Shown piece after piece: positions 21,601 through 33,300 of a stretch of 57,073 nt of DNA (the first letter of the stretch is position 1; each line of letters starts with the position of its first letter). The notes beneath the pieces were generated by a model. That model did not search any database, was not told where the DNA came from, and worked only from the letters and a program-made list of their open reading frames with translations. Location of the stretch: NCBI GenBank assembly GCA_002633005.1, contig NMRA01000201.1, forward strand, positions 381,507 through 438,579, given 5' to 3'. This stretch comes from Phoronis australis. Taxonomy: Eukaryota; Phoronida; Phoronidae. Made by a program: the position numbers and the translations under genes.

Positions 21601-24320
21601 TAAGAACATCGTTTTACCAATAAATATTGCAACAGATTTTAAACCACCAACTAATTGGAGACACGAAATTAAAAGTTATATCAGAAACATGTAGTGGTAA
21701 CTATAGCATACGGACACTTACATTTACTACGATCCAAAACAAAAACGTTTCCCTGTTACATCTACTCATTAATTTTACCCCGTGCTGAACATCGAATAAA
21801 ATTAACAAAAGGAAACACAGCTTATTTACATGTTGTATTTATATAAATAAAACCTATTGCAAAAAAAAAACAATTTGAAAACAAGCCATCGGAGAAGCCA
21901 ATATATTCTATAAATACAACGACCTAGAGCATAAAGCGAACAGAAATTCAAGGATGGCTGAAAGGTTTTCCAAAGTCACCAGAAAACCAATAACCCTCAA
22001 AATGACGAAAGTTCTAAAACTGAAAGCTGTAACCTATAGTTGCGCCGCTATTATTGCACTCGAATTAAACAAAAAAAAGATTTCCCATCACTGACACAGC
22101 CCACTTGTTTAGCACGCTGCTTTGGATGAGAACACCCACCAAAACAAAACAAATACAAAATCAATATTTCTGATGTGTTTCACACATGGGGAACAGTTTG
22201 GACTGGAAAGAACAACCATGTTCTACTATTATGTAACAGAGTACGTTTCTTACAAAAACAGTTATTTACCTAGCACTCACCGAATGAGAAAGTCTGGCAA
22301 AAACATTCTGGGAACAAGACGTTAAAAAAATCAATTTTTGTAGTATGTAATATTTCGTCATGTGTAGATCTTTCTTCAACACCACATATTTTTTCATTTA
22401 ACTCCTTGTTTAAAAATAAAAGGCAGACTGTTTCGATCAATTTGAACTCATACCAGACATGTGAAATTGCAAACTCCTTTCAGTAAATTTGACAAATTTT
22501 AATTGCGTTTGCAATTATCCATGAATGCTGTCCCAGAGAACATTCGTCATTCAGTTGGTAACAAAATTCAATGTACAATCGCCTTCTATAGAAAAAGTGA
22601 ATGCTTCAGAGCTTTCCTGTGAATGTGCTCAAGCAGATTTCTAATGTCAAATGAAATTTACAAATTTCTGTACAACACTTCATGTATCTTGATCATTTAA
22701 ACGCCCCCAGCTTTTCTTCCACAACTTTCAAATTTTTAAACTATTTTAAATTTCCCTCACGGCAGCATTAATAATTCTGTTTTTTTAGTGATCTTGTTAT
22801 TTCGTTTTATAGCGGCAGTCAACTGAAAAGGGTGAAAAAAAGTCCCATCACCTGCCCTAATATCCTACCATTTCTCATTTTCCCACCTTAGCAAGACTTT
22901 CTCATTCAGATGATCTTAACATGGATGAAACATTTGACACTGAACATTTATGCCCTGCAGTTCTATGAAATATTTTCACATGTTACCCATTGAATAAGCA
23001 TTACAATTCAGCCAACAAGTTTTTCAGGGTTGTTTAAATCCATATCAAAGCCCAGACAGTTATTTACCAGACACCATAGAAAACAAAAGAACTTTGCTAT
23101 AAATATCTGAGGATGCAAAACAAAGAAGACAAGACCAAAAAAAAAAATGCTCAGACAGATCTAGTATAACCTTCTTAAAAATTATTTAAGGATACAGATT
23201 TTATAAGTTTATTTTTTTCTTGAGAAAAGATCTGAACCGAAGTAAGTCTAGAAATAATCAAAAATGTTTTTTTCAAAAAGTAAAAATTTCAATCAAATCA
23301 TGTTAAATATGCTTTTTAAGTGTCCCAAAAATTCCAATACCTGAAATACCAGATGATGTGTTTGTATTCCAGGACTCACAAAGATTCTTTCACATGGCAC
23401 AGCATTTAGAAAGAGTTCCACAGTTGACTGTCATTGCAGAGGTGGGACAAATTGATTTTAAGACTTCACGCAGCTGACACTCTCATAGTCTTCACCAGAT
23501 CTACTGAAATGTGTACTTCAGACTGCAGATCAACGTTTCTAAGTTCAACCCACTGCAAAAGAAACTTTGGATCCCTGAATTATGAAAAACACCACTAGTC
23601 CCCAGTTAAAGCATAATCACATACTTACAATTTAGAATATGTCAATTTGTGAACAATTTTGGGACACCTTGCATATAGTGATTTTTGGTTACCAGAGTTC
23701 AAAACGAGGCCACTAGTTCAAAATTTTTTCAATTTTTAAAAATCCTAAATAAATGCATGTTCAGTATATTTTATTAAAGATTATCAATGACTCCATTCCT
23801 TTTTGTGAATATTTTGGGGAATGTGGCTAATTTCCTCCTAAGTACAGTCATATTTTTAGATTACCAAAAAATCTGCAAACACATCAGGAAATAATCAGCA
23901 TACAATAAGTGAAATTTATGTTTAAGTTTGCCCCAGCAAACACTGTGTTTGATGATTCTGATCCAAATATGATGCCAGATCGTGAGATACGGAGTGAGAC
24001 CTTTGACCAAAACAAGTACTTCTCCATGACATTGTGGGTAACATAATGGCTCATTGCATTATATTTGCCAGGTTAGGTATTTTTAACACAGCAACAAGGC
24101 ACTGATTGTTTACATTTCACAAGATCACAGACTAATTAAATTCTTATGGGTTTTGACTGCTGAACATAATAGAGTTACATTCCCTGACAAGTCAAACAAA
24201 GTAGGAAACTTAAAATCAGTAGAAAACGAGTAGATTGAAGTCATTGAAAATCTTTAAAAAGTAAATTAATTTATGTTTAAATGTGCATAAATCTAGTTTA
24301 TGCAGGATTTTATTAGGTAT
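18639..24320. other. Intergenic interval between transporter promoter and 3' end of the KIAA2012-like gene
   Basis: The left part (to about 21.3 kb) is of mixed composition. It should contain the transporter promoter and any 5'-UTR exon. The open frames at 19427-19678 and 20835-21239 have no recognisable similarity. From about 21.5 kb rightwards the sequence is strongly AT-rich and may include a long 3' UTR of the minus-strand gene: AATAAA hexamers on the minus strand occur at 24309-24314, 23770-23775 and elsewhere. No further genes are supported. Confidence 0.5.
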
Positions 24321-24375
24321 TCACTTCTTCTTTTTCACTGGACGGAAGCCTTTCTTTTTGGCCTGACCCAAGGAC
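24321..24375 (-). CDS. KIAA2012: KIAA2012-like exon 21, lysine-rich C-terminus
   Basis: Acceptor tttttttcag. After completing a split arginine codon it encodes SLGQAKKKGFRPVKKKK and a TGA stop. The run of lysines could act as a nuclear-import or microtubule-binding tail; that is inference. Confidence 0.78.
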
Positions 24376-27300
24376 CTGAAAAAAAAACAAGCTAAATGTA
24401 TTGGACTGGAAACCCTTTCACAGCTGCCTGCATTTTCAAAGGGTAATCTCCCTTCAATTTCGCATACAATAAACAGAATTTCAATTTTGCGGCTTTGCCA
24501 ATACTGATTTGACTATAAAAACACCCAGAAATTTACTTACAAGTCAAAAGCAATTAAAAATTTTATTGGTTAGGAATTTAGTATTATAGTAAGCAAAATA
24601 AATTTTAGCTCTCCAATAAATCATGTGCTAAGCCAAAGACGAATCTGAGTACCACCTTGACATACCTGCACACTCATTTCAACTAAAAGTAAAACACTAC
24701 TTTGACAAATATACAATAACCACATCTGCAGTACTATAGAGCGCTCTCTGATTCTGTGGTATTTAGTGATAATACCCACAATGCTCTTGCTCTGCAGTTG
24801 TACATCGGTGCCGTGTACTTCATATTAAAACAAGTCTGTCATTTGTGAATCTGATGTGAATAACGTTTTACTGTAAGTTACACAGCGCGTTTCAAAGCAG
24901 GCACGAAAAATTAAAAAGCTGAATGAGGCACGATAAAACGTTCATCTCTTATGTGACTAGATTTAGAAGTCAGTAACACAAGAAGTTTTTCCACTATCAG
25001 CAAATGAAGAGTGATTTCCTTTGTTACACTTTCTGTTGTTTTTCAAGAATAGAGAACAATACAGAGTAATTAACATTCAGCATTAACTGGTCCAAAACTT
25101 TATGCATATAAATCTAATAAAGACAACAATGGCGCGAGCAAAAGATTCGGACTGGCATAAGTAGAGCCCTTCTGTAAACTGTGGAGGCAATATTATGGGC
25201 TTTATGACCCAAAAATCACATGGATTATTGTTGGATGGGATAGACTTCGTGAAGTTATATAAGGTTTAATCAGAGTTATCAATCCACAAAGTTTGTCGTT
25301 TGAGATTTTACTCTCGTTGTTGCCCGCCAGACAGTCACTGGCATCAAGGCTGGTAACGTAACCAGTTGAATTCCTTTGAAATACTAATGTGTTCATCAAG
25401 TGTGGTTTGGCCACGCAAACATAGCGTTAAACTGCGACCGCGGGGGTTTCTAGTTTGATTCCACATCGACACTGATCTCAGACATATCAATTTTCATCGA
25501 TGTCCGTTAATTGCCATTTAAGAATACACAGGGCTATGTGATATAACAGCTTACCTTTCATAAGTCTCCCTAGGCCACAACACATAGTAAGAAAAGACCC
25601 ATGGCTTGGTCATGCCCTGAGCCTGTTTCATGGAGTATAGGTTGTTCCTGCGTTCCTGATTCACCTCCCGCCGTGCCAACAATTCTTGTCGCCTGCGTTC
25701 CATCTCTTGCTGCATTCGTTCGCGGGCTTCTTGTTCAAGTCGCTGGAGCTGTCGTGTGGAAAAATGTATTGATTATAGGATGCACAAAAGAGTACTTTTT
25801 ACAGAGAGAGATATATGGTGGATTGATAGAAATGAAAACTTACAAGACTAGTGTGAAAGGGCAAACAAAGTATGGCAAGCGCTCATCAATTTAGGACATA
25901 AGGTGGCAGACAGGTGCAATTTATTTCTTCCTTTTCTCATAAATGATATACGGTACCAGAATTATGCTTTGCCATGTCCAGGTTCCATACCAAAGTTACC
26001 AAAATTTTTAAAAATTGTGGGCATTCAGCGTTAGAAGCCCTTGAAAAATTACAAAAAGTGCAATTTTGACAATTATTTTTGTCCAAAATTGGTAAAATTT
26101 TACTGTTTCTGTATGTTTTTAGAGGGCTTTTCTTTGCACTCATGGAAGAGGATGGTTAAGTTTATGCAGGACCCTAGTAGAAAAATGTCCAAATTTGGCC
26201 AAATATCTCACCAATGGGTGGTCAGATTCATATGAAACTTTCAGTCAGATTCCATGCTTCATGCACGATTCTCCGAAACACCGTTGGACTTGTTTTTAAT
26301 AAGTTCCACTTTTGTATGAGGGGCTATCAAAAATTGGACTTTTATCATTTTCATGAAAAAAATCAAAACTGTGTAAAATGAAAACGAATGATAATTTTGA
26401 AAATTGTAATGACAGCATTTTTGAGATTTCACATTAGACCTTCTATATTAAAGACGTATTTGCATGCTCCTAACTAGCCTAACGTATAGCAGGAACTAAA
26501 CGACACGTTTTTTTTAACATAATCTACACTAAACAAAGTGCAGCAATGCTGTATTCATTGACAACCTGTAAATGTGAAAACAAACAATTCTGCAATTAGG
26601 TCACCTTTGCACTAATGACGGACCTCGTGGGCTCACACAACCCGCATCATGCAGTGTTATTCCCCAACACTACGTCACAATACTTACTGGCGGATAATTT
26701 TCTCCGCAAAACTCGTTCTTAAAAACATTTGGCAATTATCAAGTGAACCTACTTCCTCAGTATTCACATTGTTGCTATTTCTTGTAAATGTGCTTTCATA
26801 TAATTTGGCCAAGCAAACACAGAGATAAGGAATTGCCTGCACTGGTCATGTAATCATTGCTTTGCTACTGATATACCTTCTATTCTTGCCAAATTTTGCT
26901 AAAAAGTTATGGTCATGTGACCCAGCTAATGTCAGATTCAGGTAAAAACTTTCAGAAAACATACTAAATTTATTGAGAGTTAAAATCTATGGTTTGTGAT
27001 TATTTGACTGAAAAAAAAAATCTTATTGATAAGATTCTACATAGTCTAAAGCGATAAAATGTTCCCAATGGTTCCTGCCACAGTAACAATCGGCCTAAGT
27101 GATCCTTCATTAGACCCCAACCAACACCTCACCTCTATTACTCTCTGCCTCTCTGCCTCCTGCTTCCTGGCCTCTTCCTCCATCTTGACTCTCATCTCTT
27201 CCTCCAGATGGCGCTGCTCATCAGCCAGTCTCTCCCGCTCTTTCTCCTCCTCCTCTCGCAGTCTCCGTGCTTGTTGCTCCATCTCTCGCTTCAACCTCTC

Positions 27301-30300
27301 CGCTTCCTCTCGCTCTCTCACTAGTTGAGCCAGTGCCTCTTCCTCAGCCTAAACATACAGTAATATGTCCCTAATGTCAAGGACTGTTCTCCGGTATTTT
27401 ATATCAGTAAAATGAACCCATCACTCATGTAAGTCTTAAAAACTAACTTTCAAAAATTATGACTTGACTATCTACAATCATTATAAGACTATGGCAACCA
27501 AAATCGGTAAAAGACCAATGGAAATAATTATAGCTAATTACTACAACTGCTAAAACCAATATTCAATTTGCCAAACCCACACAGAAAACTGAATATTCCA
27601 TGGAACAAAATATAACGACTGGTACTGCACTTTCTACTGATTTGGTCTCAGGCATTAGCAAACTGTCAATTCTCCCAAATCCTGAAAAAACTTTGAGTTA
27701 ATTCGGGTAGCTTTTGGACTGAAAACTCTCGAGTTTGTAGCAGCAAATTAAGCTTCTCACACTGAGTCAGTACGATACTACATACACAAGAGAAGCTGGT
27801 CATGAAATGAATTCTTGTTCAAGTTAGCATGGCAATCTGCCACTGAAAATGGTGTCAGAATGATGAAAACATGAACGTAAACAGAGCGATTAGTAGAAGT
27901 ACGATGAATTGTGGACAACAGATTTAACCTGTCGTTCAAGTTCACGCAGACGACACTCTTCTTCCTCAGCAAGTAGCAGAGCCTTTGCCATCTCCTCCTG
28001 GTGGTCAAAATAATAATCAAAAGTATAGAGTACAAAAGGTACAGCATGCAGTAGATTATTGAACAAATATCAAATCATACTGGAAAGCATAATCCATGTG
28101 CAATATAATGGCTGAATTAGAATTAAATTTAAGTCTATTTAATTTATTAAATGAACACATGATGAATTAATTAAAGAATAAATGTGCAATTCATAACTCT
28201 TTTAGCAAGTAATGAACGTCCCAAAACCACACACTATGTGTGAACACGCGACAGAAAACTCATAGGCTGAACTTGGTTGACTTCACCGTTTCCATACACC
28301 CTGTCAACCAGCTAAGACATCTGATGACATCATTAGGCTTGCAGACCAATCAGGCGTCAAAACCAGTTGACCAGGCGGCGAAGTCAATCAAGTGCAGCAA
28401 TTGAAACAATAATAAAAAATGTGGTACTGTAGTCTGCACAAAAAGTGACATATCTCTTCAGCTACCATATCATCCTGTTCTTGCCCTGTACTGTACCACC
28501 ACGTACTCAATACATCCCTCAACCCCCCACTCACACCCTCCACCTGCAAACCTTTCACAAGAGTACATCCATATATCTTCACCCCCTCATCGCGTGTGCT
28601 TCAGGCTTTATTCACTCATTTCTTCAATTCCCGTTTCATCCTCCCACTCTATATCCCACAACTCCCCTACACTTTCCATACGTCAACCTGAACCTTGTAC
28701 ATTCTCTTCACCTCCCATACCAGCTTTTCTAGCCCCATTTTTTCAATTCCATTTATTTCATCCTACCACCCCTACATCCCCAAATCCACAACTCCCCTAC
28801 ACTTTACATACCACAACCTGAACCCTGTACATCCTCTTCCAACCTCCCATCTCAGCTCTTCCACTCTCCNNNNNNNNNNNNNNNNNNNNNNNNNNNNNNN
28901 NNNNNNNNNNNNNNNNNNNNNNNNNNNNNNNNNNNNNNNNNNNNNNNNNNNNNNNNNNNNNNNNNNNNNNNNNNNNNNNNNNNNNNNNNNNNNNNNNNNN
29001 NNNNNNNNNNNNNNNNNNNNNNNNNNNNNNNNNNNNNNNNNNNNNNNNNNNNNNNNNNNNNNNNNNNNNNNNNNNNNNNNNNNNNNNNNNNNNNNNNNNN
29101 NNNNNNNNNNNNNNNNNNNNNNNNNNNNNNNNNNNNNNNNNNNNNNNNNNNNNNNNNNNNNNNNNNNNNNNNNNNNNNNNNNNNNNNNNNNNNNNNNNNN
29201 NNNNNNNNNNNNNNNNNNNNNNNNNNNNNNNNNNNNNNNNNNNNNNNNNNNNNNNNNNNNNNNNNNNNNNNNNNNNNNNNNNNNNNNNNNNNNNNNNNNN
29301 NNNNNNNNNNNNNCCCCCTTCTGTACACCTCCAAAACACAATCCACTCAACACTTTCCATTCCACAACAGATCTTGTTCACCCCTCATCCTCTGCAGGAG
29401 ACTCATACCTCATCTCTCTACTCCCCATTTTATCCTCCTACTCCCACATCTTCGAACACAATTCCCCTCATACCTTACAGTGGCAAGTTTTTTCCTGAGA
29501 CGAGTAACCTGTTTTTACAACAAACTGGGTGGGATCAGCCTCATGCTGGTGTCAGCCAATCAACCCATTCCCTCACAGGAACAGCACTTAATATAGGTCT
29601 CACATTTCTCTCTAGGTTTTAACCTTGCTGGAGAACCTGACACCCAAGATGTTTACTTTTTGTAATAGAATGAGGCACAAGTTCATGATCCATGCAGAGA
29701 ATGCATAACTCATCACCAGCATTTCATACTCTCCTACTCCCCAAAACTCCTTCATTCCCAACCTTGCAGTCCGAGTTGTTCTCTCCATCAAGTGATTTAC
29801 AATCATGCCATCTTATTCACACCCCTCCTCCATCCTCAAAGCTATCCACTTACAAACTTCCATCTCTCCAAATTATGCCACCTTATTCACTATCACACCC
29901 CTCCTCCATCCTCAAAGCTATCCACTTACAAACTTCCATCTCTCCAAATAAAGTTACAACTTACCAACCCTCATTCCCTGATCGTCCCACCTTTGTAACT
30001 CAACTTCCCATTTCATTTACAAAATCTCCCTCACTCGTCATACACTTCCCTCTCCACCACACTTACCCCTACCTTCTCTTCACCCCACATCTCTTTCTGT
30101 TCCATCATCAATCTCTCACCTCCCAAACGCTCACACTTACCTCTATTTCTTCCTCATCCATCATCTCCTGCTCCTCCCTCCTCCTCCTTTCCTCTTCTCT
30201 TCTCTTTCTCAGACTTTCAGCATCTGCTATCTTCTCCAACATCTCCAGCTCTTTTGCCCTAGCAGCTTCCGCTATACGTCTCTCCTGTGCCCTTCGCTCT

Positions 30301-33300
30301 ATTGCTTCCTGCTTCTTCCTAATCAGCTCCTCACTCCGTCTGAGTTCCCTCTCGTCCCTGGCGGCGCGTTTTGCCGCATCCAGTGCAAGGCGAGCCTCTT
30401 CTTCAGATAGCTTAGCCTCAAGCTCTTGTTGTTCCGCCTCTTTCATCTGCGCCTCCAACTCCTGAACACGGAGGTCAGAATGAATACTTGCCAAAATGAA
30501 AAAGTCTGCATCAAACTATTCCCTATTGAAACATATATGCGAACCACTAAGAAAAACGCGCTATCAATCGATTCAAATACTTGGAATGCAAACAAGGGTC
30601 AAAAAAGATCAGCTAGTTTAGTGCTTACTTTTCACAAATCCCTTCTAAAGTCCAACACCACCCCCGAATTAACTCACTATTTGTGACTGTCGAGCCAATT
30701 CTTCCTGGTGCTGCTTCTCTAGCTCCCTCTGGTGAATCATCTCCTTTAAATGTCGCGCCTCCTCATCCCGTTGCTCCTTTTCCTGTCTCCGCCTCTCCCG
30801 TACGGCCGCTTTCTCCGCCTCCAGCCACTCTGGGGTGGGCTTTTTCGTTTTCTTCTCCTTCTTCACTGCGGGCCTTCGCTTGCTCTTGCTTACAGTCGAG
30901 TCAGAGCCAGACAACTTGGTTTCAGCACTCTCCATTTTCAGCTGAACATTAAATGAGATGTGTGAAAGAATAATGGCCACAGTTAACAGCGTTAACAATG
31001 CATCAATAATAATTAACCAACCAAGAAAAACCAAGCATCTTGTAATAAGCTTTGAATGACACATGCTCTTGTATACATGAAAACATTAATATTTAAATTT
31101 TGTTTTGTTTTGTTTTTGCAATAAATATTAGTCAGTTCTTACACTCTACGCCATTCCAAGTACTTTATAAGAGGACTCCGAGGAAGACAAAATCCGTATC
31201 AGGTAGAGTGCAGTTTTCAACAGCAGAAACATTTGAGCGAAAGATGACGTTTTAGTATTTTATTGTTTAAAATAAAATTTTGTATTCCTCAGAGATCATT
31301 AGGATTTATTTAAATGGAGAAATTATTGGGAAGTTTTTAATAAGGATGGATCCCACCATTTCACTAATGTTTGGCCAGACTGACCACTGGGATGACCTGA
31401 TGGTAAAATACTCGAGATAAAGCTATCGCACAACAAAGCGGATCTCAAACCTACAGACTGGGTGCCACGGAACTTAATGACTAATCCACACTTGAGCTGC
31501 TAATATCTTCAAAATCAACAAAGATGAAAGTGGTCTAGTATAAAAGCACACAGTATTGGTGCATAACATTTGACTCAGGTCTAGAGTGTCACAGACAGGT
31601 GAAAAAGTGTGTCTTGAGCAGGACAATGATTGTAAACAATAGGTGTGTTTTCTACCACTCAACCTGGCATGACACATAAACATCCCCTCGATTATACACC
31701 TTGTAAACACCACAGCTGCTGCAATACAACTTTTTTGAGATTCACCAGTTTGACAAGGTGCAGACCATTTGTGGATTGTTGGTTGACAAGCCTACCTAAA
31801 CAATGTTTAATGCATATGGATTGATGTGATTTACCTTGAGAAGTTGCTGTTCTAGTTCCAACTCTTCCATGCTCATCCCATCTCGATAGTTATCAGCTAC
31901 TGAGCTGTCAATAACCTGCTTAACTGTAAAATAATGCACAACATTGTACTGAGTAGTAGAAACTTTGTCCTAAGTTTGGGGTAAATTCACAAATTCTCAA
32001 ACTGAACATAGTTAATAGCACGCACTTTGGCAGAACAGCCGACTATTTTCAAAGGGATCTATATCAGGAGAATGCATGGAAGTAATAAATATAAGATTCT
32101 TTCTCTTTCACGATTCAACAGCAGTCGCGACTGCAACAGTTTCAGTAATAGAGAGGTCCAAACTATGAGGACCAGTTTTCTCCACTGAATAACAGGTATC
32201 AAACTGGTTCTCAAAATGCAGGACCCCCTGTAAGGGACTAGTGCCACAGCATCTAATTTCAAGCACGACATGGCACAATTCATAATTTGCACCATTTTCA
32301 AAGTTAACATATACATGAAGCCGTCAGAAGATATACTAAGCACTTAACATCATGACAAGGATCGAAGCATTTGTCTGCACACAAGTGACTAAGAATACAT
32401 CAAAACTATATAATGTTGACTACAAAAACACAATAAACACTAATAAGAGTTAAGTCCAGAAAGTGCTAATTATATCTGGGCGAAACTCACCTCAAGACCA
32501 GTAAAACCAACAAAAAAATGAAATATTGCATTCACCATTACATTTCAGGCAGATCAACTGATAATAAACTTAAGTTTCTTTTGGTGCTTAATGTAATTTA
32601 TTGTTTGTCATTGTTTTTGGGTATACACCAGCTTTGCAGTTCAATAGGTGCTTTTTGACACTTACCTTCACTAGGAATTTTCAATTCAGGTTCTTGCTCT
32701 TGTTCCGCTGGCTCCCGTTTTTTCAAGCTCTTCACATTAGGAGATTTCAACCGTGTTTTGCTCACTAACGGACTTGGCGTAGGCAGAGAGCCAAAGACTC
32801 TTTCAATCTCCGCTTTGGTGTCATTCAACAAGTTTTCTGAAGTGATGGGCTGAAACAATTGGAGTTTAAACAGAGTTTCCTTTACTAAGACCATCTGGTG
32901 ACCATTCTGTATACAAAGAAATTTGTCACCATAACGACCAAGATACACAGCAAGGCAAAATTAGGTCAAACTCTGTAAAATGTTCACACATTTTCGTCTA
33001 TGTCAGAAATACTTAGCAATGATGTAGACCTTTTATTGCGATTGAAAACACTGCTGACAAAGTTCAAACAGAATGAACTAACTAATATTGCCCAGGTTGC
33101 ACTCGTAAGCAAACAGGTGTACTGCTGTGCACCGATTATAAGACCACGACCTTCTAGTTGAGTATGGTCTTATACTTGAATATAACACTAAAACCTTATA
33201 CTCGAGGTCCTTTGCATTTTTAAATTTTATCAAAAAAGCATTATTTGTCCTGTAAAGTCATGCCCTTATGCTCCAGGTAATAGGGCAAGGGTAAAAATTC

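Larger units (their letters stand above)
24376..28480 (-). other. KIAA2012-like introns 18-20 with dispersed repeats
   Basis: Apart from exons 18-20 this stretch is AT-rich intron. It holds a repeat shared with 53 kb (26167 to about 26990) that contains a second element (26448-26727). Nothing else is recognised. Confidence 0.55.

Noticed and set aside
27059-27328. Serine/leucine-rich plus-strand frame, and similar ones at 29692-30465 and 30683-30956
   Set aside because: Antisense reads of the E/R/K-rich coiled-coil exons or of the pyrimidine-rich repeat.
28695-29498. Long frames on both strands across the gap
   Set aside because: Most of their length is undetermined sequence.
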